A stretch of DNA of 64,000 bases from Globodera rostochiensis. Its lineage: Eukaryota > Nematoda > Chromadorea > Rhabditida > Heteroderidae. Below are positions 1 through 13,500 of the stretch, in pieces. How positions within the stretch are numbered: the first letter of the stretch is position 1; each line of letters opens with the position of its first letter. The position numbers were made by a program, and so were the translations under genes. The DNA is taken from NCBI GenBank assembly GCA_018350325.1, contig JAEVLN010000006.1, positions 2,060,693 through 2,124,692 of the forward strand. Direction: 5' to 3'. The notes below the pieces were generated by a model. The model was given only the letters and a program-made list of their open reading frames with translations, was not told the DNA's origin and did not search any database.

Positions 1-75
1 GTGTCTACACATAGAATGTGCAATTTTTAGAAATTTTCAATTTTTAAAAAATGAAAATTTTGCTAAAAATTTGAC

Positions 76-772
76 CTAGCAACTCCGTGGTGGCGACTAA
101 GTTCACGTCAATTGCGTTCGTCAGCGTTTTGATGTTGCGGAAGAAGCACATGCATCGGTAGGCGCGGTCAGAGCGTGTCACGAATGTGCCATGAAAAGAC
201 ACGACAATGGTCAACGACAGCATCATGCCCTCCAGGGAGCCGGTGACGCGTTGCCGTTGCACTGCAAAATGGCACAAAAACAAAATTTAGAGTTCAAAAA
301 TGTAAATCGTTTTTATTTTAAATTATGAAATAATTGGTAAATATTTCGTCATTCATAAAATGAGTTGTGCCACGAACTGGTGCAATCCCCGTTCTGGATC
401 ATCATTGAAAATTTGGATTGGTCCGAATTAGATGCAAAATTCCTTGCACATCGCTCATCGTCTGCCATGCCTTGCACGTAAACTCGGCCTTAAAAATTTA
501 AAGAAAATTTGAAAACCAAAACAAAATTCGGCACTCGAATGGTTTAAAAAAGGTGGCACCAAAAATCAGATTCAAAAACAACATTTTTGGCACATACCGT
601 TGAATGGCTTCTTGGTCTTGAAGGTCAGTGAGATCATTGTCTCTTCGCACTCCACCACCGGATCGCCGACCAGCTCGTTGTCGATGTCGTTCATTCTGGC
701 ATTTGTGGTGGCTGACCAACATCCGTTTGGCAAAAGGAGGAGCAGTAACAGCACCAGCAGCAGATGCACCAT
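76..772 (-). CDS. Cuticlin-like zona pellucida domain protein, 5' part
   Basis: Three exons are visible on the minus strand: 772-598, 488-378 and 261-76, with GT-AG junctions and consistent phase; the gene continues past the left edge. The chosen start gives [20 protein letters not shown], a clear signal peptide; an upstream in-frame ATG at 817 would bury it. The mature start runs through NELVGDPVVECEE, then GRVYVQGM, DDERCARNF, FSMMIQNGDC and VSFHGTFVTRSDRAYRC. This order of conserved Cys and aromatic residues is that of the N-terminal half of nematode cuticlin ZP domains, which polymerise in the cuticle. Cuticlins usually end with a furin-type site and a membrane anchor, which would lie outside the window. 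The family is secure; which cuticlin it is cannot be told. It is divergent from the laminin gene. Confidence 0.85.
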
Positions 773-1554
773 TTCTCGTGTCCGACATGTACTGGCAGCA
801 TATTCAGCTAGCAACATTTTTTTTTGTTGTTGTAATCTGGGCGAATTTTACGGACAAAATTTTGTAAAATTTTTATTAATCTACTAAAAAATTTTTGCAT
901 GATCAAGCAGCAACAGCAGAGCAGAGCTGTTGCTGTACCAAAAATTAAATGGAAATGCATGCAAATGGAATAATTGTTCATTTTCGTTGACGATTGACGA
1001 ACAATTGGATTGAGAAGCATCGCAAATTCCTTCGTGGATATTTGGGGGGGGGGGGGTTGTCGCTGTAGGGGATTAATGTGGATGCTCTCCGGGCATATCA
1101 ATCGGGAACATCTCGTCGTCCGTCCCCGATTAAAAGATGCCCTCCCATATTGCGCGCATCCATGCAAAAATGTCGTTTTTGTTGCGTAAAGCGTGAACAT
1201 TGTTTTGAGAAATGGAAGACGGACAATAAATTCAGAACAAAATTACAAGTCAAAAAAAATAAATATGGTCAAACGCCGTGGGTGAAATTGTTAAAAAAAA
1301 ATTTAAAGAATGAGAAGTCCGAAGAAAAATCCTACAAAAACTTTTTATATATGTATTAGTGGCCTGAAAAAAATAAGGAAAAATGGGAAAATGTGAATGG
1401 AAGATGTTTTAAAACATTTCCGAAAATTCATGAGTATTATATATAAAAAATAAAAAATCAAGAAAATAGTTAGAGACTAGGCCCTAAAATTTTTTGCAAT
1501 TTTTAGAGGTTAATGAAGAATTCAAGAAAATTATAATCGAATCAAATATTCTAG
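773..1554. other. Spacer between cuticlin and laminin; no gene seen
   Basis: About 780 bases between the cuticlin start and the first recognisable laminin exon. I searched the plus strand for Cys-rich LE coding or an LN domain and found none. It holds an 11-base G run near 1045 and AT-rich sequence. It probably includes the cuticlin promoter and an upstream laminin intron. Confidence 0.6.
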
Positions 1555-4500
1555 TACGAGGCAGAAGATGGTCGTTTGCCGGACGGCAAGAATGTTCGCT
1601 ATGCCATCGACGCCAACGAGTTCCGCAACTTTTCCTGGCGAGGCTTCGTGGTGTTCTCGACAATTCAGGAAGGTTGGATTTGTTTAGAATTTTAATGGCA
1701 CTCATCGCTTATCTTTCAATTTTATTTTAATTTGTCTTCAACAATTTAGAGATTGTGCTGGACGTGAACATCCACAAGTCGTCGGTGTACAAACTGTTGG
1801 TGCACTATCGCAACCCGACCGAGGTGAACGTGGAGCTGGAGGCCAAGCTAGTCCCGGTGCACACCCAAACATCAGGCAAATTAATTTTGTGAAATAATTA
1901 TAATACATATTTAAAAACTAATTTACAAGAATTGAAAAAATTATTTTGTTTTTAAATTTACTAAATATTTAAAATCCCAACTAATTAATTATCTCAAGGG
2001 TTAGGTAATGAATGGGCTCTACATTTTTGGAAATTTCAAGATTCCGAGCAGTTCGCCAAGGCTGTGCTTGCCCCCAGCGGAGCTGACCCGCTGAATGCGT
2101 TCATCGAGACTACTCCCGACCAAACATTTGTGCTGAATCCCGGCCGTTGGAATCTGCACGTTCGCTCGCCGAAGAGGCTGTACCTGGACTATGTGGTGCT
2201 GATCCCGTCCGAATATTACCAGGGCCAGGCCCTCACGGAACGAATCATTGAGGTCGAAGAAAATTTTCAATTTATTCATTTAAAAAACAAAAAGAGCAAA
2301 TATCCGAAAAAAAAGTTTTCCTAAATAAAAAATAACCAAATTTAATCAATCCAGAGTATTCGGCAATTTCTTAATTAGGCAAAATCATTTTTAAAAAAAT
2401 GTTATTTTCCATTATTTACCACATTTTCCTTTTTAATCAGAGATTTATTTTACGAAAAATAAAACTATTTAATTTTTCAATTTTTTGTTTACTTATAAAT
2501 ACTGAAAAAGAATTTTTGCAATTTTTTAGCCCTGTCGAGCCAATGAAACGGAAAACTGTGTGGAATTGCTGTACCCGCCGATTCCAACTGCAGCCAAAGT
2601 GCAGGCAATCGCGGAGCTCGACAAGTTCGAGGAGGTGGAGCCGGGCACTGACAATGTTCAGGCCATCCTGAGCCACGTGAGAACATTCTTTAAATAATAA
2701 AATTAAAATTTTTATCAAATTTTTTGATTGGTCATTTTTTCTCTACATTGCGACCAACCATGGAGTATACTTTTCGAAAGAATTACTGTAAATCACAGTT
2801 ACACAATCTCGGATTTGTAATTTCCAGAAATAATTGCAATTCGGAAAAAATTGCGAGTTAGAGTTTCCAGAAATTTGCAATCTCCGGATCGGGTTTGGGA
2901 ATTTCCAGAAATTTTTGGGTTCGGGAATTTCCAGAATGAATTGCAATTTCCGGAAATAAATGACCGGGTTTAAGAATTTCCAGAATGAATTGCAATTTTC
3001 GGAAATTTTTAGATTTTGGAAATTCCAGTAATATTGCAATTTTCGGAAAATTTCAGGTTTGAGAATTTCCATAAATATTGCAATTTCGGATCGGGTTTGG
3101 AATTTCCAAGATGACTTGCAATTTCCGGAAATTTTTGGATTTTGGAATTTCCAGAATGAATTACAATTTGCGGAAATAAATTGCGGGTTGGAGAATTTCC
3201 AATAACATTGCAATTTGCCGGAAAATTTCAGGTTCGAGAATTTCCATAAATATTGCAATTTCGGATCGGGTTTGGGAATTTCCAGAATGAATTGCTTTCC
3301 GGATTTTTAGATTTTGGAATTTTCAGAATGAATTGCTATTTCCATAAATAATTGCGGGTTTGAAAATTTCCAGAAATATACAATTTCCGGAAATAAATTC
3401 TCGGTTTGAGAATTTACAGAAATCATTGTAATTCCAAATTGCCTGGTCTGAGAATTTTTTTTTACCAGAAATATACAATTTCCGGAAATAATTTTCGGGT
3501 TTGAGAATTTCAAGAAATCAATTGTAATTCCAGAAATAAACTGAGAATTTTAAGAAACCAATTGTAATTGTGGAAATAAATTCTTGTTTGAAAATTTCAA
3601 GAAATATGCAATTTCCGGAAATAATTCTTGTTTTGAGAATTTCCAGAAATCAATTGTAATTCCGGAAATAATTCTTGGGTTTGAGAATTTCCAGAAATCA
3701 ATTGTAATTCCAGAAATAAACTGAGAATTTTAAGAAACCAATTGTAATTGTGGAAATAAATTCTTGTTTTGAAAATTTCCAGAAATTTACAATTTCCCTA
3801 AATATCGGTTTGAGAATTTACAGAAATCATTGTAATTCCAAATTGCCTGGTCTGAGAAAGAGCGTTTAAAGTCTGCATGTGCGGATTTCGCTAATCAGAA
3901 TAAAAAAAAAGCAGATGATTATTTTTATATGGATAATTTTTTTTACCAGAAATATACAATTTCCGGAAATAATTCTCGGGTATGAGAATTTCCAGAAATC
4001 AATTGTAATTCCGGAAATAAACTGAGAATTTCCAGAAACCAATTGTAATTCCGGAAATAAACTACCGGGTTTGAGAATTTCCAGAAATATGCAATTTCCG
4101 GAAAGCAATTGTAATTCCGGAAATAAACTGCCGGGTTTGAGAATTTTCAGAAATCAATTGTAACTCCGGAAATAATTCTTTTGAGAATTTCCAGAAATCA
4201 ATTGTAATTCCGGAAATAAACTGCCGGGTTTGAGAATTTCCAGAAATATTGCGATTTCCGGAAAAAATTTTCGTAAGAATTTTCAGAAATCAATTGTTTC
4301 AGGAATAAATTGCTGGGTTTGAGAATTTTCAGAAATATTGGGATTTCCGGAAAAAATTTTCATAAGAATTTTCAGAAATCAATTGTTTCAGGAATAAATT
4401 GCTGGGTTTGAGAATTTTCAGAAATCAATTGTAGGTTTAAAATTTTCCAGAAATAATTGCCGGTTTTGGAAAATCCTTTGATTATTGATTTTATTTATCA

Positions 4501-7500
4501 TATTTATTCATCTGCGTTTGTTTAATTCTAAAATCGACAATTTATGAAATTTCAGAGCCCATCCGAGCTGTTGCCAACAAAAATTGGGCACGGAGCTCAT
4601 GTTCGAACCGATGACCGTTCTAAGGTGAAAAAAAATGAAACTTTTTTGTTGTATTAAAATTTTGAATTTTTCAATTTTAAGGAATTTCGAGTCACTGTTT
4701 CTGTACCGGAAAACGGCATTTACTATTTGTTGGTGGATTACCACAGCTGGGAGCGCACTGCGATGCCCGTCCGGGTACGCGTTCAACAGAATGACATCAC
4801 CGCTGAAGGCATTTTGCTAGTGAGGAATTTTTTTTTAATTAATTAAAAAAAAATTAACGAAAAAAACGGTGGGGATTAACTTAAAAAAAGTTATTGTATC
4901 GATGACTTAGGCATTATTAAGCCCAAAATTCAAATCACACTGATTATAGTAGTACATTTAAAAAACTGATTTGAAAAGGGTTACGGTGGGGTTTAAATTT
5001 AAAAATCAATAAATTGCATTACGGTGGGACTTTACGCTAATTAAAATCTAAAACGCGTATGCAGGAAATTTTAAAACGGCTTACTGTAGAAAATTAGTAA
5101 AATTTTAAAGCGCCCATCTCTCAGGTCAACCATTGTCCGTATGCATTTTTCTGCCGCGAAATGCTGTCCGCCGGAGGTCGTGCCGCAATGCTCGGCCTGC
5201 AGAAGAGCCCGCCGGCAACAACCGTGACGCTGCAAGTGCAACCCGGACGAGAATTCTCGATTGGCGCCGTCACACTCGTCAAGGAAGAACAATGGCACAA
5301 TGACCTGCTTGGCCAGGTCCATAAAAAATATTTTGCTTTAAATAATAATTTTTCTAATATACTTTTATGATTAAAATGGTCAAAAAAATTTTCTGGAAAT
5401 TTAAATCATGATTTATAAGGTTTTCATTACGAATTTCGAGAGTCGAGACTCTTGAACATCAACCGCCACTTTTCAGAAAGCGCTTTGCGTGCGCAAGAAT
5501 GGCGTGTGTGTTGCGCAACGCTTTCCGCAACCGCCCAACTCAATTCGGACGGAGGCGGAAAAGTCGGGCAAAAATGTGAACTCGAGCATCGCTGGCGACA
5601 AATTGCCATTTCAAGTGGCTGGTGAGCCGTCCCAACTGCGCGTCATGGCTTTGGACGGAGTTCAGGTGGAGAAATTTTAAAATCTTTTTGAATTCAAATT
5701 TTCTAGAAATAGTAAACAAATAAAAATTAAAAATATATTTAGATGGTCAAAATTTTTGAATTATGATTTTATTTTTGCAATTCTAAATCAGGCCTTAGAA
5801 ATAGAGCCCGGACTTGAGGACCGATCGAGATTTCGATCGAGAATCTCGTAAAATCTCGAAAAATCTCGTATCTCGAAGATGTCGAAAAAATTTGTTCGAT
5901 CGAGATTTCGATCGAGAATCTCGAAAAATCTCGGTCGAGTCAAGTTTTTTTGATCGAGAATCTCGAAAAAATCTCGTCGAAATTTTCTGAGATTACGATC
6001 GAGAATCTCGTAAAATCTCGTATCTCGAAGATGTCGAAAAAATTTGTTCGATCGAGATTTTGATCGAGAATCTCGAAAAATCTCGGTCGAGCCAAATTTT
6101 TTCGATCGAGAATCTCGAAAAAATCTCGTCGATCGGTCCGTGCTCTACTTAGAAATATCATCTATAAAATGTTTGGAAAATTTTTAGAGCACTCTGGACA
6201 TTGAAGGCGTTGTTGCTTCACCGGACAACTACGTGTTCGTGGTTCACTATTTCAGCCCGGACAACCCGCCAATTCTTGTCGATGTGCTTGTTCAAAATGA
6301 ACGGTTTGGTGACGCTTTGTTCCACTACTGCCCGAGCATGAGCGGATGCCGTGCAATCGTGGTAGGCATCCGGATTATAGAACAAACAATTTAAAATTTC
6401 TGCCAACCCGAATTTCGATAAAATTATCAGCAGGAAGTCTTATTTAAACAAAAAAAAAATTCAACATCGATTCTACGATTGGGAAAATTCTTTTTGTTTT
6501 AAATGTGGATTTAATTTTTTGAAATGTCAATTTAGTAATCTAAAACCATAAAATTTTATCGTATTTTGAAATAAATAAATTAAAAATAAGTTTCGAAAAA
6601 TGAAAATTCAGATAACTGATTGTAAAAAAATTTTGAAAAAATTCCAGAACCGTCGAAATTGGCATTTCAATTAAATTTTGCTTGGCTTGGCATTCAAAAT
6701 GCATTAAATCATGGTTTAGTTTTAGCCCCCATCTCCATTTTAATTTTAAATTGGTACAAAAAAAAGTGATTGCCCGTCCACATTGTGGCACATTTGCTCT
6801 GCCCTCTCATACCCGCCATTGTGGCACATTTGCTCCTCCCTCTCACAGCTGGACAGGCACTCGGGCCAACGCCAATTCCGGCTGGAGGACAAATACGTGC
6901 TGACCTTCTACGCCAACAACACGCACCAGAAGGGGCCCATCTACATTGACTACGTGGTGGCGGTGCCGCAAGAGTCCTACTCGGACAGAGTGCTGCGCCC
7001 GTTGCCGTTGGAACTGGCCGACGAGTTTGTGGAGAAGTGCTCGCACAACAACTTCCGCAATCTGTGAGTGGGGGGGAATAGTGAAATGTTTTATTTAAAA
7101 CGCTTAATAATATTAAATTTTTTAATTTTAAAATCATAAATTAATGAAAAAGAACAATAAAAACTTTTTTGTATTTTTGCGGCCGGCTTAAAAATGATTT
7201 AATTTGATCAATTTGGGCTCAGGATGAACAAAAATTCTTTTGTGTCCTTTTTTGAATTTTTTAAATTCTATTTTTCAAATTATTGATTAAATTAAGAAAT
7301 TCAAACAAAATTAATTTTTAAAACTAAGATTAAATAAAAATTGGCAAAATAGTTTAAATTTGTCTTTAGTCCACGAAATGCCACTGATTATTGTCGTCAA
7401 AAAATTTTTTCATTGACCACTGAATTCAATGGTGCTGCACAGGCATGCGACTGCAACACTCAGGGTATGTTTTGAAAAAATGCAAAATCATTTTGCCTTT

Positions 7501-10500
7501 TTTTTTTTAATTTTAGAAAAATTTTTTGAGACATTTTAAATTCTATAAACAATTTAAGGAAGTCTGGATTTTGCGTGTGCTGACTACGGTGGACAGTGCA
7601 AATGCAAGCCGAATGTGATTGGCAGAAAGTGTGATCGGTGCGCGGCCGGCTACTTCAATTTTCCGGACTGCATCAGTGAGGGAATTTTTGAAATTCTCTT
7701 TTTTGTTTCTGTGATTTAAATACTAAAATTTGATTCTGATCTGATCCGAGAAACAAACCATGTGTAGATTAAATCAGTAGATTGATTGGAAGTTTGATTT
7801 GATCAGTTGACCCCGGTCCCGATTTGATCAAAGATCGAATTATAAAAGAAGTAAATTGATCAAAATTCCAAGTCTACATGTGATTTTATCAGCTTGTCTG
7901 ATAGCGATTTGATCATAGAAGCGAATCAATTGAATTAATCAGAAACTCAAAATTAGTGTGATTTGATCATTTAGTCTAATCCCGTGATCAAGATATTAAC
8001 CAAACAAATGCTGTTCTAGAGTGCAAGTGCGGCCTGAACCACCAGTGTGACGAGAAGAACGGCCAGTGCTACTGCCCGCGCTACGTGGATGGCATTGCCT
8101 GCGATCGTTGTGTACAGTACGCGTACGGTTACGATGCTCTGATCGGCTGTCAACTGTGCGGCTGCTCCATCAACGGCTCCATGGGGGCGGAACAGCGATG
8201 CGATCCGTTGAACGGACAGTGCCTGTGCAAGGAGAATGTGGGAGGACGAAAGTGGGTGTTCTGGTTACAATCAGGCTGCTTAAGTGATGATCAACGATCA
8301 TTGTGATCACTGATCAAAATCGAATCATTTAAAGCGTAATAATGGGTTATGGCTTGATCAAAAAGTGGCCCACGGTGGATCTATGTAAAAAAAAATTGTT
8401 TTGTCAGATGTGAACATTGCCTGTCCGGGTACTACTCCTTCCCGGAATGCCGTGAATGTGATTGCGAACAAAGCGGCACCACTGATGACGTGTGCAATGA
8501 TCGAAGTTCAAAATGCTTGTGCAAGGTCCTGCGAAAAAATTTGATCGGCAAATAAAAATTCCGCAAAATTTTTTTGCAGAAAAATGTGGTGGGCCCACGT
8601 TGTGATCAGTGCCGTCCGGGCACCTTCGACTTGCGCAAGTCCGACCTGTACGGCTGCTCGGAGTGCTTTTGCTTCCGCGTCACGGACCGTTGCCACTCCT
8701 CAAATTGGCCCATCCAAATGTTGCGCATTCCGGACGAGGCATGGAGCCTGAACATTGGCAATAAGTGCGATTTTTTGTTGTTTAAATCAGCAAAAATTAA
8801 AAAAAAATTTTTAATATATTCCCAAAAATCTTTTCAAGGTCTTCAACAAATGGCACAATTGTGGTTGAGGATGGGCGAATTGTTTACGCGCCGGAATCCG
8901 GTCTGGCATCCGACGTTTTGCCGATGGACGTGACTTTTGAGGCACGCCTTCAGCCCGGCATGGACGTAAAGCATTTTTTAAATTCCATTATGCTTTCCGC
9001 AATGTTTAAAAATTGTTCAATTAAATATTTTTAATAAATAAATGCTCAGGATCGCCGGCCCTGGAAACGTCCGGGTTTAAAGCCCCGAAAGTTTTCTTAG
9101 AAAAAAAACAACGAGTTTAATACTGATCAACTGAATTGTTCAGATCGTTTTCCGCCAAAATTTGTTTACCTTCTATTTCCAGTACACGCGCATGTACGGG
9201 CTGCACTTGTCGTACGCCATCTCCAGCTTTCCCAGCTCGGACCGGCCCAAAACGTTCTCACAACCGGACGTTCGATTGGTGAGTTAGTTTAAATTTAAAA
9301 TATTAAAAATAATAGTAAAGAATTATATTTATTTTCTTTTAGTATTCCACACTTTCTGGTGAAGAATTGGAGCATTGGGCAAATGAGCAGGTTGGTTTTA
9401 TTTTTTGAATAAAAATATTATTCTGTTTTTAACATTTAAAAGTTAAAATTTTTTTCCCCTAAAAAGCCTCGCAACGCCAGCCAGCAGTTCAACGTTGTTG
9501 TCACGCTGTTCCCGGAATATTGGCTGATGAGCAGCGGCGAGCCGGCCAACCGTCAACAGTTGATGAACATTTTGCTCAGACTGGACAGAATCCAAGTGAA
9601 AGCGTCCTACTACGAACGGCCTGCCAAGGCTGTGCTGGAGCAGTTCCAAATGGAAATGGCCGACTCAGGCGCGCCCGCGAGGGTCTGATTTTTTAAATTA
9701 AAATTTTTTTTTTAAAGAATATATTATTAACAACAATTTAAAAATGTTTTATATTTGGTTTTGAAAAAAATATTTTATTTAATGTCTAATCTATAGGATG
9801 AGATGGGCGTTCTTCGTCCAACAGCATCATCTGTGGAGCTATGCGAATGTCCCGGTAATAAGAGCATAAGTTTTAAAACTCGCTTTGATATTTTTCTCTT
9901 TTTTTGGAAAATACCGTAACCCTTGTTGAATATATTTATGGCTACCGGTCTGAATCTCCCCACGATGGCTGATTCAGTCCCGTACTGAAATATAAGCCTA
10001 ACTTCGGCCTAAGCCACCCTGGGTTGGGGTTCGTTAGGTTAGGCTTAAGCTTAAGCTATCCTAAGCCTAAGCCTAGCTTAGGCTAAGCGTAGGCTTAGGC
10101 CAAAACGTTGAGGGGATTCGGGAAGTTTTGGCTGTGGGGGGATTCGGGCGGTGGGGGGGGGGGGAGGGAATTCAGACCGGAAGCGATATTTATGTATAGC
10201 TAAGACTATTTTTGTGTAATTACTGTACCCTTGCAGAAGCCTACACTGGGCCATCCTGTCAAGAATGTGCGCAGGGCTATTACCGGTTGCCGGCCCAGCA
10301 CGGCACTCATTTGACCGGCGCGTGCATTCCATGCCAATGCCATGGGCATTCGTACGAAATTTTTGCATTTTTAATTAAAGAAATCATTTTAAATTTTAGC
10401 GGAACTTGCGACCCGCAGACGGGCATTTGCCTCAATTGCCAACATAACACGGATGGTGAATATTGTGAACGGTGCAGCGAGGGATTTTACGGCAATGCGA

Positions 10501-13500
10501 CCACGGGCAGTGCCGCCGCTTGCCTACGGTAGGGTTTTATTGCCGCCTACGGTAAGGCGTTATTGCCTACAGTAGGGTTTTATTGCTTACGGTTGGGCGC
10601 GTTATTGTCTACGGCAGGGCGTTATTACCTACGGTAGGGCGTTATTGTCTACGGTAGGGTTTTATTGCCTACGGGAGAGTTTTATAGTCTACGGTGGCGT
10701 TTTATTGTCTACGGTAGGGTTTTATTGCCTACGGTAGGGTTTTATTGCCTACAGTAGGGTTTTATTGCCTACAGTAGGGTTTTTTTGATTAAAATTAAAA
10801 TTATAATTTCCTATTGTTAAGCTGCCCCTGTCCGCACCCCATCGAAAGCAACAATTTCGCCACTGCTTGTGCCGTGTCTGAGCGTGGTATTATTCAATAA
10901 AAAAAATGAATTTAACACTTCTTTACCCCCCCCCCCTCTCGCCCCAGGCATTTTGCAGCACTGTGCATGCCGTGAGGGCTATGCAGGCGAGCGTTGCGAG
11001 TTGTGCGCGCCCGGCTTTTTTGGCGACCCGCTGGTGCCCAACGGCGAGTGCAAGCGTTGCGATTGCAACAACAACAACGACCTGAGCAATCCTGGTGATT
11101 TTTGATTTTTTTTATCGTGACAAAAAAGTTTAATAAATTCGCATTTCTGTCTTAATTTTTAAATGCATTGCCAAGTTTTGACAAATTTCAATTCCGCATG
11201 CAGGTGCATGCAATCCGCGAACTGGCGACTGCGCACTCTGCGAGGGCAACACCGATGGGCGCCATTGTGAATACTGTAAAGCTTGGTACTGTGTTTTGAA
11301 AAATTTTAACAAATTTTGTTTAGAAAAATTGGTTTAAAAGTTCAAAATATATTTTGTATCAAGGTATTGGGGTGACGCGGTGGAGGCAAAAAATTGCACG
11401 CTTTGTGCGTGCAACCAGTGCGGTTCAATCGATTGCAACGGACAGAGCGCGCACTGCAAATGTCAACCAAGGTGTGGCCTGGGGCAGTGGAAGGGTTCAA
11501 AAAATTTGAATCGCTTCTTAAAATATTTAATTACCCAGAGTGTCGGGTTCGCTGTGCGATCGGTGCGAGGACAATGCGTGGGGCTTTGATTCGTGCAAAG
11601 GCTGCACGCCTTGCCAATGCGGTATGTGTACAGTATGTATTAGAGCGCCCGGTCGAGACGAGAATCTCGTCTCGAGATCTCAAAAAATCTCAACGAGATT
11701 CTCGAAAAATCTCGTCTCGATATCTCGTCTCGAATAAAATTGAATTTTCGAGATTTTTCGAGATCCGAGATTTTTTCGAGAATCTCGTCTCGAGTCTCGC
11801 TCGAAGCTCAAGTCCGGGCTCTCTAGTATGTGTGTACGGTAGCCGAACAGTTTTGCCAGTTTTTCAGGCTTTGCTGCATCCAATTCGCAGTGCGACCTGA
11901 AGACCGGGCAGTGTGCATGCATGCCTGGTGCAGGTAAACGCGTTTGTCATAATGCAAATTGGATATACCCTAGTCTAAAATTGATTTAATGCCAAAAAAA
12001 GGTGATCAAAATTCATGCAAATTACTTTTTTGAGAGGAAAATGATCAAAAACAGTAGATTTGTTTTTATGCAATTTTTTTTTTGATTAAACGGAAATGCT
12101 TAGCAGAAACTCTTTTGTGTCCGATCACAAATGATCAGACAAACATTTTTAATGTCCTTTTGAATTTTACAATATTTTTTGCTAGCTGGCCAATTATGTG
12201 ATCAATGCGCCCACGGTTTTTGGAACTATGGCGCGCACGGATGCCAAAAGTGTGATTGTGAAGCGGACTTGTCCATGGGCACGGTGTGTGACGTGAGGAC
12301 GGGCCAATGCCATTGTCAAGAGGGTGCAACAGGTGGGAAATTTGTTGGCATTATGTCGGCTTGGTAGGTGTTGTATTTTTTAAATTGATTTAACTTCCTC
12401 CTCCTCGAAGGGGGTTTGAAGTAGAGTTGGTCATTTTTCCCGGTTCCGGGACTAAGGTACTGAAAAAAAGTACAAACGAGTACCTCAGTCCCGGGTCTCA
12501 CCGGGACCGGGAAAAAAACCGGGAATTCCCGGTTTTATCCCCTATTAAATTCCCGGTTTTAAATTTGCTGAAATCCCGGTCCCGGTTTTTCCCAAAAATC
12601 CCGGTCCCGACCAACTCTAGTTTGAAGGAAATACGGTAAAGGATTTGAAAATCATCCTAATTTATGTTAAAAATATAATATTTTTTAAATTAATAGTTGT
12701 ATAAAAGGGCATTTATTAATGTTTTTAAAATTTTTTAAACTTTTTATTGTTTAGGTCCTCGCTGCGACAAATGTCTGCCTGGATATTTGCGTGTTCCAAA
12801 CTTTGGATGCCGCTTCTGTGATGAATGTGTTTACGCTTTGGTAAGTTAGGGGGGGTTGCTTTCCTGCCCTTCGGGGGTGGCGAGGGGTCCGAAAAATGGG
12901 TACGCACCACTTCAGTGCCGCACACTTTAGTGCCAGCAACTTGAAAGTTTATAACTTTTTTTAAACTCAACCAAATCAAAAAAAAGATGCCATTCGAAAG
13001 CTCCAAACTTTTAGAAGCTATTGTTAAGCCAAAGCTAAACAATTAGAAAATTCTTGAAAAAGTTATTGCAATAAAATAAAACCTCGATTTTGGGTGTTTT
13101 TTTCACATTGAACTTTTTAAAAACGAGTTGAACCGCTTGGCTTTTTCTCCTAAATGATTCATCTTATTTAGAGCTTTCGAATGCATCTGGTTTGTTTGAT
13201 TTAGTTGAGTTTAAAAAGAGTTATAGAGTTTCAAAGGTTGTTGGCACTGAAGTGTCCGGCACTGAAGTGAACGCCGCCGCCGAAAAATTGCATTGTAATG
13301 GCAAATTTCCTTAATGAATTTCAAAAAAAAAACAATTTTTTTTTGTTGTTGTTGAGAATTCTGCTTCAGGGGAGGGGGTCGGCGGTGCCGATGGACGCCG
13401 TCGAGAAAAGTGCAGAAAAACTGTGCATGTCTTTTGATGACTTGATAATAATAGTTCTTAAATTTCTTTTTAGTCAAATATATTTTCAGAAATTAATCAT

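Larger units (their letters stand above)
1555..7063 (+). other. Laminin exons 1-10: domain IV-B (L4b)
   Basis: Exons 1555-1672, 1750-1875, 2041-2252, 2530-2676, 4556-4624, 4682-4819, 5125-5316, 5477-5665, 6188-6361 and 6849-7063. Landmarks are [52 protein letters not shown] and, in a second half with the same fold signature, [13 protein letters not shown]. These paired beta-rich modules match the large cysteine-poor domain IV-B of alpha-3/5 chains. Exon 2 ends at a GC donor (TCAG then GCAAAT at 1876). Confidence 0.88.
9797..12840 (+). other. Laminin exons 20-30: second LE repeat rod
   Basis: Exons 9797-9854, 10237-10351, 10400-10528, 10822-10886, 10948-11094, 11204-11285, 11364-11471, 11539-11621, 11868-11933, 12186-12332 and 12755-12840. 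About seven to eight LE repeats with motifs such as [32 protein letters not shown] and [11 protein letters not shown]. The block ends in FCDECVYAL, the usual junction into the laminin coiled coil. Confidence 0.92.

Noticed and set aside
2743..4108. Minus-strand open frames with repeated WKFSN-type residues
   Set aside because: Translation of the intronic GAATTTCCAG array; it lies inside a laminin intron and has no splice or start support.
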